Below, piece after piece: positions 10,700 to 20,245 of a stretch of 64,000 nt of DNA; the stretch's first letter is position 1; every line of letters starts with the position of its first letter. This DNA is from an uncultured Clostridia bacterium (lineage in GTDB: Bacteria > Bacillota > Clostridia > TANB77 > CAG-508). The stretch spans positions 1 to 64,000 of the forward strand of contig CAPXSA010000005.1 in assembly GCA_948735595.1 (NCBI GenBank), written 5' to 3'. The translations under genes and the position numbers were made by a program. The notes beneath the pieces are model-generated. The model was not told where the DNA came from, ran no database searches, and saw only the letters and a list, made by a program, of their open reading frames with translations.

Positions 10700-11861
10700 A
10701 TGGCAACAAAAGCAAAAAAAACTTCTAAATTTATGAATAATCCTTTTGACTTTATTCTTTGTATTGTCGTATTTATTTTGCTTGCTTTAGGAATTGTTAT
10801 GGTATTATCAGCATCAGCTCCATCTGCTTTAGCAGAGGGGGGAGAGAGCTATGAATATGCAGGAAAGCAGTTACTTTTTGCTATTTTAGGGCTAGCTGCA
10901 ATGTTTTTTATTTCTAAAATAGATTATCGTTTTTATAAGAAATTCTATTGGATAATTTATGGTATTTCAGTAGGAATTTTGCTATTGGTTTTAATTCCGG
11001 GAATAAAAGTTTCAGCAGGTGGTGCAACAAGATGGGTGAAGTTTCCGGGACTAGGACAATTTCAACCATCAGAGTTTACGAAAATTGGTCTAATTATCTT
11101 CTTTGCTGGTTATCTATCAGACCATAAAAATGAAATGAAAGACTTTTGGAAAGGATTTGTTAGACCTTTTGTATTTATTGTGCCACCAATTGCTATTTTA
11201 TATTTTGTACAGAACCACTTAAGTGCTTCCTTAATTATCGCAATGATCACTTGTGTTATGATGATTATTGCGGGGGCTAGAATGCTTCATTTTATCGGTG
11301 CAGGTTTAATAGGTGGAGTAGGTATAGGGGCGTATTTATTTTATAAAATTACGTCAAGTACAGGTGGTTCAGACAGTTTCCGTATTACCAGAATTATTTC
11401 CTTTTTGGATCCTTGGGCAGATGCAACAGATACGGGTTGGCAAGTAGTTCAAAGTTTATATGCTATTGGCTCAGGCGGACTATTTGGAACAGGTCTGGGA
11501 GGAAGTAAGCAAAAATATTTATATATTTCAGAACCGCAAAATGACTTTATCTTTTCTATTGTAGCAGAAGAATTAGGATTTATAGGGTGCGCTATTATCA
11601 TAGCCTTATTTGCTATCTTCATTTGGAGAGGAATTTTAATTGCTATGAAGGCACCAGATACTTTTGGAGGCTTGCTTGCAACAGGTATTACCAGTTTAGT
11701 AGCGATTCAAGTAATCATGAATATTGCGGTTGTAACATCTTCTATGCCAAATACTGGTATTCCATTACCATTCTTTAGCTATGGAGGAACTGCGTTATTG
11801 ATTTTGTTGAGTAGCGTGCGGTATATTATTGAATATTTCGCGAGCGGGACAAAAGACTTAA
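10700..11861 (+). CDS. ftsW: FtsW/SpoVE-type SEDS peptidoglycan polymerase, C-terminus reached by +1 shift at CGG 11819
   Basis: Polytopic SEDS glycosyltransferase that polymerises lipid II with a class B PBP. It has about ten membrane segments, the loop ATRWVKFPGLGQFQPSEF and the late motif PNTGIPLPFFSYGG. Read in frame 0 the tail would be VRYIIEYFASG and stop at 11878. If the C at 11819 is skipped, the tail becomes VGILLNISRAGQKT with a stop at 11861. That matches the GVLLNVSR-type ending I remember for SpoVE/FtsW proteins. The corrected stop also falls before the structured repeat that begins at 11877, whereas the frame-0 stop runs into it. Length after correction is 386 residues. FtsW cannot be told from SpoVE with certainty. 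Confidence 0.9.
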
Positions 11862-11876
11862 AATTTATTAGACAAT

Positions 11877-12023
11877 AAACAATTATCCATATAACATTGT
11901 TTGTCCTTACATTCGCTTTCACTTTATGTCAAAAGTAAACTTTTGACAAATTAAAGTTGAAAGCTAAGGCGCTCGCAAGCTTGCCTTGCGTGGACTTCAC
12001 TTTTGTTATATGGATAATTGTTT
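11877..12023. repeat. Structured intergenic element, copy 1
   Basis: The outer arms AAACAATTATCCATATAAC and its exact complement (12005-12023) enclose a core that includes an inner hairpin (GCTTTC.../...GAAAGC) and AAGGCGCTCG...GCCTTGCGTGG. Similar cores occur at 39438 and 52281 with different but self-complementary outer arms. It fills the gap between ftsW and murG. Confidence 0.8.
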
Positions 12024-12060
12024 AGCAATATAAATTTTTAGAAAAAAGGAGATGGAAAAT

Positions 12061-13185
12061 ATGAAAGTAATCATTGCAGCAGCAGGAACAGGAGGACATA
12101 TTAATCCGGGAATTGCAATAGCAAATAAAATAAAAGAGAAAGAGCCAAATTCAGAAATTATTTTTATAGGAACAAACCGTGGACTTGAAAATGATTTGGT
12201 ACCAAGAGCAGGATATGAGCTAAAAACAATTCAAGCATATGGATTTAACCGTAAGATTTCTTTAGATAATTTTAAGAAGATGTATAAAACTTTCTGTTCT
12301 ATAGGTGAAGCTAAAAAGTTCATACAAGAGTTTCAGCCAGATATCGTTATTGGAACAGGTGGCTATATATGTGTACCAGTGGGAATGGCCGCAAAAAAAG
12401 CCAAAATTCCAATTGTACTACATGAAAGCAATGCATTTCCCGGAATTGCAATTAAAATGTTGTCCCAAAAAGCAGAAACGATATTATTAGGATTTGAAGA
12501 TGCAAAGCCACGTATACCAAATGCAAAGAAAATAGTGGTAACAGGAACACCAACAAAAGTAAAGCATTTAGAGATATCAGAAAGTCAAAAAGTGCAGATA
12601 ATTAGGCAACTTGGCTTACAAGAAAATTTACCAGTTGTTTTATGCTTTGGTGGAAGTCAAGGAGCACAGAGTATTAATGATAGTTTAATAAGAATTATCA
12701 AAAAGCATAAGAATGTAAATTATCAGCTTGTTTGGGCAGCAGGTCCTGCACAATATGAAGAAGTAAAAGAAAGCTTAAAAGAATGCAATATGGAGATAGA
12801 GCATTTAAACAAAGTAAAAATAGTGCCATATATCTATAATATGGAAGAAATTATGAATGCTGTTGATCTAGTAGTTTGTAGAAGTGGTGCTATGACAATT
12901 ACAGAGGTATCTAATGTAGGAAAGCCAGCCATATTTATCCCATTTCCATTTGCAACAGAAAATCATCAAGAATATAACGCAAGAGTGCTAGAAAAAGTAG
13001 ATGCTGCTAAAATTATTTTAGATAAGAACCTAACTGCAGAGTTGTTGAATGATATGATTGAAAATTTGGTAAAAGATAGAGAAAAATTACAAAAAATGGG
13101 AGAAAATGCAATAAGTGTGTCTATTCAAAATGTAGAAGAAAAAATTCACCAAGAGATTATTACAGTTGTCAAAAAAGATAAATAG
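12061..13185 (+). CDS. murG: UDP-GlcNAc:lipid I N-acetylglucosaminyltransferase
   Basis: Converts lipid I to lipid II at the inner membrane face. The N-terminal GTGGHINPG loop, the GTGGYICVP segment, HESNAFPG, the central GGSQGAQSIN motif and the C-terminal CRSGAMTITE and PFPFATENHQ segments are all present. I chose the second ATG (12061) because the SD AAAAGGAG lies about ten bases before it and would overlap the ATG at 12052; this gives 374 residues. It is the last gene of the wall cluster. murD and murF are not in the window. Confidence 0.95.
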   Translation: MKVIIAAAGTGGHINPGIAIANKIKEKEPNSEIIFIGTNRGLENDLVPRAGYELKTIQAYGFNRKISLDNFKKMYKTFCSIGEAKKFIQEFQPDIVIGTGGYICVPVGMAAKKAKIPIVLHESNAFPGIAIKMLSQKAETILLGFEDAKPRIPNAKKIVVTGTPTKVKHLEISESQKVQIIRQLGLQENLPVVLCFGGSQGAQSINDSLIRIIKKHKNVNYQLVWAAGPAQYEEVKESLKECNMEIEHLNKVKIVPYIYNMEEIMNAVDLVVCRSGAMTITEVSNVGKPAIFIPFPFATENHQEYNARVLEKVDAAKIILDKNLTAELLNDMIENLVKDREKLQKMGENAISVSIQNVEEKIHQEIITVVKKDK

Positions 13186-13192
13186 ATAAAAT

Positions 13193-13240
13193 AAAAAAGA
13201 AAATTTGAGGAATAAAGATAAAATTTTCTTTTTTATTTTT
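13193..13240 (+). terminator. Intrinsic terminator after murG
   Basis: An AAAAGAAAATTT / AAATTTTCTTTT inverted repeat is followed by T-rich sequence. Confidence 0.7.
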
Positions 13241-13328
13241 GCCTTAGAATATTTGAGTTTTCTTAATTTCCAGAATTTAGGAGATAAGAAAAATGTCGAA
13301 ACTGTCAAAAAAAGTCACACGAAAATAC

Positions 13329-13357
13329 TTGCAAAGATTTATACTCTGTTGTATAAT
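13329..13357 (+). promoter_or_regulatory. Sigma-A promoter before 13395
   Basis: TTGCAA, 17 bases, TATAAT. Confidence 0.7.
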
Positions 13358-13394
13358 TGAGCCTGTGCGAAAGAAAAGGGAGGTGTAAGAAACT

Positions 13395-13709
13395 TTGGAA
13401 AAGTCAGTTGAAGTGTATGGTAGCGTGTCAATTAGCGACTGTATCACGAAAGGAGTAACAGAAGAATTTCCAATTAATCTAGAGTATTACAAAATTCATA
13501 CGCATATGCCAAAAAATGTCGAAAAGCCTTATGGAATTGGTATCATCAAAACACATGAAGACACAGTAGAAACTTGCATGGAAAAGAGCGAATTTAGTCA
13601 GATTTTTAGTCAAGAGCAAGAAGCAGACAAAATGCTAGAGCTGTTGATTGAAAATAAGGTTACGCCAGTAACTTTAAGAGATATTCTTGAAGATTACGCA
13701 ACAATATAA
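13395..13709 (+). CDS. DUF6514-like small protein, 104 aa
   Basis: Small soluble clostridial protein of unknown function. The C-terminal helix pattern (ADKMLELLIENKVTPVTLRD then ILEDYATI) matches my memory of DUF6514 members, which end in a similar VSP-hL-D-IxEYI segment; the N-terminus is less typical. It starts at a TTG with a GGGAGGTG SD about ten bases upstream. It is transcribed alone, with its own promoter and a strong terminator. There are no membrane segments. Confidence 0.65.
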   Translation: MEKSVEVYGSVSISDCITKGVTEEFPINLEYYKIHTHMPKNVEKPYGIGIIKTHEDTVETCMEKSEFSQIFSQEQEADKMLELLIENKVTPVTLRDILEDYATI

Positions 13710-13721
13710 TAATGAGTGGAT

Positions 13722-13757
13722 AAATAGCACCTATTTAGTAGGTGCTATTTCTTTTTT
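13722..13757 (+). terminator. Intrinsic terminator
   Basis: AAATAGCACCT and AGGTGCTATTT form an 11-bp stem followed by CTTTTTTG. Confidence 0.85.
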
Positions 13758-13767
13758 GAAAAATCAC

Positions 13768-13796
13768 TTGCAAAATGAATGAAATTAGTCTATTAT
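13768..13796 (+). promoter_or_regulatory. Probable topA promoter
   Basis: TTGCAA, 17 bases, TATTAT, with an overlapping TATACT and TATAAT just downstream. Confidence 0.5.
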
Positions 13797-13819
13797 ACTA
13801 TAATAGTAAAAGGCAAAGA

Positions 13820-13935
13820 GCGATTTTAACAAATTCTAAAAAAGCAAAGCTTTTAAGAATTTGTAGCAATCGCAATAATTATCTTCTATGGAAATATACA
13901 ACGAATTGTTAAAACAATTTGTTGTAATTTCCTAG
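13820..13935 (+). promoter_or_regulatory. topA leader with two long stem-loops
   Basis: The first hairpin (13820-13873) has an outer GCGATT...AATCGC stem and an inner ACAAATTCT.../...AGAATTTGT stem. The second (13886-13935) pairs CTATGGAAATATACAACGAA with the TTTGTTGTAATTTCCTAG side. Neither has a U run, so these look like leader structure rather than terminators. No known riboswitch recognised. Confidence 0.5.
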
Positions 13936-13963
13936 AATATAAAAAATTTTAAGGAGAATACAA

Positions 13964-16057
13964 ATGGCAGATAAATTAATTATTGTGGAATCACCAGCAA
14001 AGGCAAACACAATTAAGAAATTTTTAGGGGGAAGCACCAAAGTAATGGCTTCTATGGGGCATATTAGAGATTTACCAAAATCCAAAATGGGAATAGATAT
14101 AGAACACGACTTTGAACCAGAATATATTAATATTCGTGGAAAAGGTGATTTGATTAAAAGTTTGAAAAAGGAAGCAAAAAATGCAAAGCAAGTCTATCTT
14201 GCAACCGACCCTGATCGCGAAGGAGAAGCAATTGCTTGGCATTTAGCACATATTTTAGAAATTCCAGAAGACAGCGATTGTAGAGTTACTTTTAATGAAA
14301 TCACAAAAGAGACTGTCAAAGAGTCTATCAAAAAACCAAGAAAAATAGATATGAATTTAACAGATGCGCAACAAGCAAGAAGAGTATTAGATAGAATCGT
14401 AGGTTACAAAATTAGCCCAGTACTTTGGAAAAAGGTCAAAACTGGACTATCAGCAGGTAGAGTACAATCAGTAGCTGTTAAGTTAATTGTAGATAGAGAA
14501 GAAGAAATTGAACATTTCATTCCAGAAGAATATTGGAATATTTATGCTACTTTATTAGAACCAAATAGTAAAAAGGAATTTCAAGCTACTTTCTTTGGTA
14601 AAGGAAATAAGAAAATGGAAATCCATACAGAAGAAGAAGTAAAAGAAATTTTAAATGCAATTGAAAAAGGAAAATATATTGTAGCAGATATCAAAAAGGG
14701 AGAAAAGAAAAGAACTCCAGCGCCACCATTTACTACTAGTACTATGCAACAGGAGGCATCTCGTAAATTAGGATTTACTTTAAAGAAAACTATGTCAGTA
14801 GCACAAGGGTTATATGAAGGTGTGAATGTAGGAGAAAAAGGTACTGTAGGTTTGATTACTTATATGAGAACAGACTCTACCAGAATTTCAGAAGAAGCAA
14901 GAGCTGTGGCTAAAACAATTATTACAGAGAAATATGGTGCAAGTTATTACGAAAATCGTTATTACAAAACAAAAGCAGGAGCGCAAGATGCCCATGAGGC
15001 AATTAGACCAACCTATATTGATTTAGACCCTGAAAAAATTAAAGGACATTTGAGTAGCGACCAATACAAGTTATATCGCTTAATCTATAACCGCTTTATT
15101 GCTAGTCAAATGGCGCAAGCTATTTATGATACGATATCCAGTGATATAGAAGTAAATGACTATCATTTTAAAGCAAATGGCCAAACACTAAAGTTTAAAG
15201 GATTTATGACATTATATGTCGAAACATTAGAAGGAGAAAAAGAAGAGGAAGAAAGTACTTCTATTCCAGAATTAACAGTAGGGCAAGAGGTAACCAAGAA
15301 AAAGTTAGAACCAAAACAAAGCTTTACACAACCACCACCAAGATATACAGAAGCAAGTTTAGTAAAAGCATTAGAAGAAAAAGGAATTGGTAGACCAAGT
15401 ACGTATTCTCCTACGATTACTACTATATTAGAAAGAAGATATGTTGAAAAAGAGCAAAAGCAATTAGTACCAACGGATTTAGGGAAAATAGTAAATCAAT
15501 TATTGACAGAAAACTTTACAGATGTTATCAATGTGGAATTTACTGCAAAAATAGAGGAAGAATTTGACGAAGTGGCAGAAGGAAAAGAAACATGGAAAAA
15601 GATTATTCGTGAATTCTATGGACCATTTGAAAAAGTAGTTGAAAAAGTAGAAAAAGAGCTAGAACATGTAGAACTAGTAGAAGAAGTTTCAGATGTACCA
15701 TGTGAAAAGTGTGGCAGAATGATGGTGATTAAATATGGTAGATATGGAAAGTTCTTAGCATGTCCAGGATACCCAGAGTGTAAAAATGCAAAACCAATTG
15801 TTGAAACAATAGACGTGCCTTGCCCAGTATGTGGTGGAACAGTACAAGTGAAGAAGTCAAAAAGAGGTAGAAAATTCTATGTTTGTGAAAATAATGGAAA
15901 GACTTGTGAGTACATTTCATGGAATGCACCAAAGGTAGGAGAAGAATGGTATCCAGAAGAACAAAAGGAAAAGACAAAGAAGAAAACGACTAGAAAGTCT
16001 ACCAGTAAGAAATCAAGTAAAAAGAAAACAGCAAGTAAGAAAAAAACAACAAATTAA
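13964..16057 (+). CDS. topA: DNA topoisomerase I
   Basis: Relaxes negative supercoils (type IA). The TOPRIM domain opens with VESPAKANTIKKFLGG and has the acidic ATDPDREGEAIAWHL motif. The catalytic tyrosine is in TYMRTDSTRIS (~residue 300) and GIGRPSTYSPTI follows. Two C-terminal four-cysteine zinc ribbons are visible (CEKCG...CPGYPEC and CPVCGG...CENNGKTC), then a Lys/Thr/Ser-rich tail. At 697 residues it has the usual length for low-GC Gram-positives. The SD AAGGAG is correctly spaced. A long structured leader precedes it, which suggests post-transcriptional or supercoiling-linked control. Confidence 0.96.
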   Translation: MADKLIIVESPAKANTIKKFLGGSTKVMASMGHIRDLPKSKMGIDIEHDFEPEYINIRGKGDLIKSLKKEAKNAKQVYLATDPDREGEAIAWHLAHILEIPEDSDCRVTFNEITKETVKESIKKPRKIDMNLTDAQQARRVLDRIVGYKISPVLWKKVKTGLSAGRVQSVAVKLIVDREEEIEHFIPEEYWNIYATLLEPNSKKEFQATFFGKGNKKMEIHTEEEVKEILNAIEKGKYIVADIKKGEKKRTPAPPFTTSTMQQEASRKLGFTLKKTMSVAQGLYEGVNVGEKGTVGLITYMRTDSTRISEEARAVAKTIITEKYGASYYENRYYKTKAGAQDAHEAIRPTYIDLDPEKIKGHLSSDQYKLYRLIYNRFIASQMAQAIYDTISSDIEVNDYHFKANGQTLKFKGFMTLYVETLEGEKEEEESTSIPELTVGQEVTKKKLEPKQSFTQPPPRYTEASLVKALEEKGIGRPSTYSPTITTILERRYVEKEQKQLVPTDLGKIVNQLLTENFTDVINVEFTAKIEEEFDEVAEGKETWKKIIREFYGPFEKVVEKVEKELEHVELVEEVSDVPCEKCGRMMVIKYGRYGKFLACPGYPECKNAKPIVETIDVPCPVCGGTVQVKKSKRGRKFYVCENNGKTCEYISWNAPKVGEEWYPEEQKEKTKKKTTRKSTSKKSSKKKTASKKKTTN

Positions 16058-16101
16058 AAACAGATCTTTCTTATATAGGTTTGAATAAATTCGGAGTGCT
16101 T

Positions 16102-16130
16102 TTGACTTTTTGCTACTAAAATGCTATAAT
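16102..16130 (+). promoter_or_regulatory. Sigma-A promoter before 16160
   Basis: TTGACT, 17 bases, TATAAT. Confidence 0.7.
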
Positions 16131-16159
16131 ATGAATATCGCAAATTTTTATAATAAAAA

Positions 16160-16396
16160 ATGAAGGGAGATAGAAGCAGGGAGAAATTGTATTTCTATGC
16201 TTGCAAGATAGAAGCAGAAGATTTTAGCAAAATAGTAAATGGTGCTGTAATAGAGGAAGAATTTAGCAGACCAGCACAGGCTATATGGCTTATGGAAAGA
16301 ATAAGAGACATTGTTTTAAAAAGAATAGAAGCAGAGCGGCCAGATATTATAAAAAAAGATGTACGCCTCGAATTTCTTGCACTAAACCCTTTATAA
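16160..16396 (+). CDS. Small hypothetical protein with an ambiguous in-frame CGG, 78 aa
   Basis: No family recognised. It is a soluble charged protein with an alpha-helical middle (WLMERIRDIVLKRIEAE). The ATG lacks a clear SD, so the start is uncertain. It has its own promoter and a terminator 11 bases after the frame-0 stop. An in-frame CGG at 16337 gives two readings: as arginine the protein is IEAERPDIIKKDV... ending at 16396; with a +1 shift it ends at 16352 as IEAEGQIL. The terminator position and the coding-like look of the last 18 residues slightly favour arginine. If so, this would be the one AT-rich gene here that uses CGG as arginine. Confidence 0.5.
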   Translation: MKGDRSREKLYFYACKIEAEDFSKIVNGAVIEEEFSRPAQAIWLMERIRDIVLKRIEAERPDIIKKDVRLEFLALNPL

Positions 16397-16406
16397 GCGC
16401 AAAAGC

Positions 16407-16450
16407 CTTGAAGCAGATGGTACTACCATCTGCTTCAAGTTTTTTCTTTT
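16407..16450 (+). terminator. Strong intrinsic terminator
   Basis: CTTGAAGCAGATGGT and its complement with a 3-base loop are followed by TTTTTTCTTTT. Confidence 0.9.
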
Positions 16451-16456
16451 CCTACC

Positions 16457-16485
16457 TTGAAAATTAGTGATTCATATAGTATAAT
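16457..16485 (+). promoter_or_regulatory. Sigma-A promoter of the SNF2 gene
   Basis: TTGAAA, 17 bases, TATAAT. Confidence 0.7.
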
Positions 16486-16518
16486 ATTACAATTGATAAA
16501 TTTTGTGGAGGAAAGAAG

Positions 16519-19501
16519 ATGTTAGAAAATAGAGAACAAATTCGAGAAAAAGAAAACCATAGAGTTTTTAAGCAATTACTAAGTAGTTTTATGCAAGAAG
16601 AGGAAGAAACAAAACAAGAACAAATAGAATATGCCAAAAACATCCAGATTATTCCTAAAATTTATTATGATGATTTTCAAAAAAAGATGAAAATAGAATT
16701 CAAGATAGGGGATAAACAGTTATATAAAATAAAGAACTTACCAGACTTTTATACTAAAATGCTCCACCAAGAGCCATATCAATATGGAGCAAAATTAAAT
16801 TTGATTCATAAAAGGGAATCTTTTTCGGAGGAATCTCTTCCTATTTTAGACTTTATGTTAAAATATGCAGAAATTATGAAATATAGTAATGAGGCGGCAG
16901 AAGGATATAATTACTATAAAAAAGCATATGTATTAGACAATATTTTTATTTCCAACATGGGATTAGACGACTTGTTTGATGCACTAAAAGATACAGAGGT
17001 AGCATTTCAACAAAATAGTCTTGAAAAAACAGTGTACTTTTCTACCATAGAACCAGAAATCCCGTTTGTTATCACGCAAACTTCCAATGAAAAATTTAAT
17101 TTTCAAGCAGATATCGATATTTTTAGTTATGAGATTTTAGAAGGAAAAGATTATACCTATATGCTTTTCAAAAATACGATCTATCGTTGTAGCAAAGAAT
17201 TTGAAAATAGTACTTTGAAATTGTTAGATGTATTACGAAAAAACTATACGAATCAAGTTACAATAGACGAAACAGAATTAAGTAGCTTTTTTTCGATAAT
17301 TGCACCAAACTTAACAAGCGAAGTACAAAAAGAAAACCTATCACCAGAAGTTGAAAAAAGATGTGTACCAAAACCTTTAGGAGTAAAGATTTATTTAGAT
17401 TATGATAAAAATAGCAATGTAGTAGCAGATATTCGCTTTTGCTATGAAGACTTTGAATTTAATCCATTAATGAATGAAAAAGTACCAATAGCACGTAATA
17501 TTATTGGAGAAAATGAGGCATTACATCAATTTATTAAAACAGGATTTATGCTAGACAAAGCAAATGCAAAACTTATTTTAGCAAAAGAAGATACGATTTA
17601 TCAGTTTTTGTCAGAAGAAATTGAAAGCTATATGAAAAGATATGAAGTATTAGTAACAGAGGCTTTTCGCAAGAAAGAAATTCATAGTTTTCAAATGAAA
17701 AATATTGGTATCCGTATTGAAAACAATTTGTTAGAAGTTGATTTATCGCAAATTGGAATTGATTTAACAGACTTGGCACAAATGCTACAAAAATATCAAT
17801 TAAAGAAGAAGTTTTATCGTTTAAAAGATGGAGCATATATGAAACTGGAAAATAATGAAACGATGCAATTTTTAGAAGACTTAACTACCAATATGGAAAT
17901 TGATAGCAAAGACTTAGCTAGTGGAGTAATGAAGCTTCCAGTATATCGTACACTATATTTAGAAAAGATGTTAGAGTCTTTAAAAAATGTTACTATACAA
18001 AAAGATAGTTCTTATCAAAAAATGATAGAACAATTAGAAAATGAAGGAAAAAGTGAAGAAATAGAACTACCAGAAGGATTGAAAGCGGACTTAAGAAATT
18101 ACCAAAAAGTAGGATATCAATGGCTAAAAACACTAGATGAATATCATTTTGGTGGTATTTTAGCAGATGATATGGGACTTCGGAAAAACACTTCAAGTAT
18201 TGGCAGTCACTTTATCCTATGTTAATAGACAAAAAGAAGAAGGAAAAAAAGCACAACCTTCTATGGTAGCATGTCCAAGTTCTTTAACTTTGAATTGGCT
18301 AGGAGAAACAGAAAAATTTGCACCTACTTTAAAAGCATTAGTAGTTAGTGGAAGTGCACAAGAGCGCGAGAAAAAGATTCAAACAATTGAACAATATGAT
18401 GTGATTATTACATCTTATGACTCTTTAAAAAGAGATATCGAGTTATATGAAGAAAAATATCAATTTAAGTATATGATTGCAGATGAAGCACAATATATCA
18501 AAAATAATAATACGCAAAATGCAAAAGCAATCAAAAGAATAACTGCTCAAACAAGATTTGCGTTAACGGGAACTCCTATTGAAAATTCACTTTCAGAATT
18601 ATGGTCTATTTTTGACTTTATTATGCCAGGATATTTATTTAAATACCGCAAGTTTAAAGAAATATATGAATTAGCTATAGTAAAAGAAAATAGCGAAGAA
18701 AAAATGCAAAGATTAAAGAAAATGATAGAGCCATTTGTATTAAGAAGAATCAAAAAAGAAGTATTAACAGAATTGCCAGATAAGACAGTAACAGTACTAT
18801 ACAACGAGATGGAAGAAGAACAACAAAAGATTTATTTAAGCCATTTAGCAAGAGCGAAAAAGGAAGTAGCTGACGAAATTCAAATGAATGGATTTGAAAA
18901 CAGCCAAATAAAAATTCTAGCATTGTTAATGAGATTAAGACAAATTTGTTGTCACCCTAATTTATTTTTACAAGATTATGAAGGGGAAAGTAGCAAATTA
19001 GTACAATGTATGGATGTTATTACTGATGCCACAAAAGGTGGACACAAAATATTGCTATTTTCTGGTTATACTTCGATGTTTCCTATTATTGAAAAAGAAC
19101 TAAAGAAAAGGCAGATTAGTTATTTAAAATTAACAGGACAAACGAAGGTATCAGAAAGAATAGAATTAGTAGATAAGTTTAATGAGGATAAAGACATCAA
19201 AGTATTCCTTATTTCTTTAAAAGCAGGAGGAACAGGGCTAAACTTAACAGGTGCAGATATGGTAATTCATTATGACCCTTGGTGGAATCTTTCAGCAGAG
19301 AACCAAGCAACAGATAGAACTTACCGAATTGGACAAAAGAACAATGTGCAAGTATATAAACTCATTACGAAAAATTCTATTGAAGAAAAAATTTATGAAT
19401 TACAACAGAAAAAAGCAAAATTGGTGGATAATATGCTATCTACGCAAAATACCTTTATTAATCAGTTATCGAAAGAAGATATTATGGAATTATTTGGTTG
19501 A
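16519..19501 (+). CDS. SNF2-family helicase, +1 shift at CGG 18181 inside Walker A
   Basis: Double-stranded DNA translocase of the bacterial SNF2/RapA type, about 993 residues when joined. The N-terminal ~500 residues resemble the SNF2-associated domain of Firmicute proteins; no SWIM zinc cluster is obvious. The helicase core starts at LRNYQKVGYQWL and reads GGILADDMGL in frame 0. The next bases CTT CGG AAA AAC break the frame. Skipping the C at 18181 gives GLGKTLQVLAVTLSY, which is motif I. Motif II (IADEAQ), SLKAGGTGLNLTGAD and motif VI (QATDRTYRIGQ) follow in the +1 frame. Without the shift there is no ATP site at all. The SD GGAGGAAAG is good. It appears to be a single-gene transcript. 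Confidence 0.92.
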
Positions 19502-19508
19502 AAATGTG

Positions 19509-19537
19509 TTGCATTATGGTAACTTGTGTGATATAAT
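19509..19537 (+). promoter_or_regulatory. Sigma-A promoter before 19602
   Basis: TTGCAT, 17 bases, TATAAT; the -35 begins eight bases after the helicase stop codon. Confidence 0.7.
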
Positions 19538-19601
19538 AGGGCGCAAGCAACGTTCCAAGTATTGTGTGTTTTCATTTCATTAGACATTAGGAGGTCACAA
19601 A

Positions 19602-20069
19602 ATGGGCGAAATGGAAAAGAGGGCAACCTATTCCTATGGTCCTGAAAGAAATGGAGTTAAATTGGCTATCGGCTGCGTCATTTCGACAGTGGTGTTTTAC
19701 ATCTTGCTTTTTATCGTAAGCGTATGTGTCAATATAACCGAGTGGATCACTATTATCCAAGTAGGATATTGGATTCTCATGGTCGTGTGTGCAGTGTGCG
19801 CTGGCATATCCATCCTTTGCAAAACGAAGCAAGAATTGAAGATATTGGATACTGAAGTACACTACCTCTATGGGGTGCTTATAAAGTATAAAATATCGAT
19901 ACCAACTTCGAAGATTCTGTTCTGTCAATTTAACAAAAGCCTTTTGCAAAGGGCCTTTGGGTTGTCAACCTTGGGAATTTGTACAGCAAGCGATAAGTAT
20001 GAAATCTACTTTGTAGACATCAAAAATGGAGAGGAGGCATATCGCACCATCATGGATATGATCAAGTAA
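19602..20069 (+). CDS. Small membrane protein with PH-like (YdbS/YdbT-type) domain, 155 aa
   Basis: Residues ~21-48 and ~54-72 are hydrophobic membrane segments. The C-terminal half has the beta-strand pattern of bacterial PH (bPH2) domains: a strand around EVHYLYGVL, then IPTSKILFCQFNKSLLQRAF, GLSTLGICTA and a closing helix YRTIMDMIK. Family assignment is by pattern only. The gene has its own promoter, a good AGGAGG SD and a terminator. Codon use is GC-richer than the flanking helicase and trmFO genes, similar to other isolated units here, but no in-frame CGG is present. Confidence 0.65.
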   Translation: MGEMEKRATYSYGPERNGVKLAIGCVISTVVFYILLFIVSVCVNITEWITIIQVGYWILMVVCAVCAGISILCKTKQELKILDTEVHYLYGVLIKYKISIPTSKILFCQFNKSLLQRAFGLSTLGICTASDKYEIYFVDIKNGEEAYRTIMDMIK

Positions 20070-20113
20070 CACATATAAAAAACACACAATACAACATTCC
20101 TATATTTAGGAAA

Positions 20114-20170
20114 GAGGACTTTTCTTATGAACAGTTTGTTCATAGGAGAGCCCTCGCTTTTTATTTTTAT
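20114..20170 (+). terminator. Terminator after 19602 gene
   Basis: GAGG...CTTATGAAC pairs with GTTCATAG...CCCTC, followed by CTTTTTATTTTT. Confidence 0.7.
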
Positions 20171-20182
20171 ACAGAAAAGCAA

Positions 20183-20210
20183 TTGACAAAATACGACAAT
20201 TGGATATAAT
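20183..20210 (+). promoter_or_regulatory. Sigma-A promoter of trmFO
   Basis: TTGACA, 16 bases, TATAAT. Confidence 0.8.
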
Positions 20211-20245
20211 AAAATTCGATAAAAGAGGAAAGGATATTCAAATTC

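Noticed and set aside
13820..13935. Calling the topA leader a known riboswitch or T-box
   Set aside because: No T-box sequence or known aptamer core is visible; only long AT-rich hairpins.
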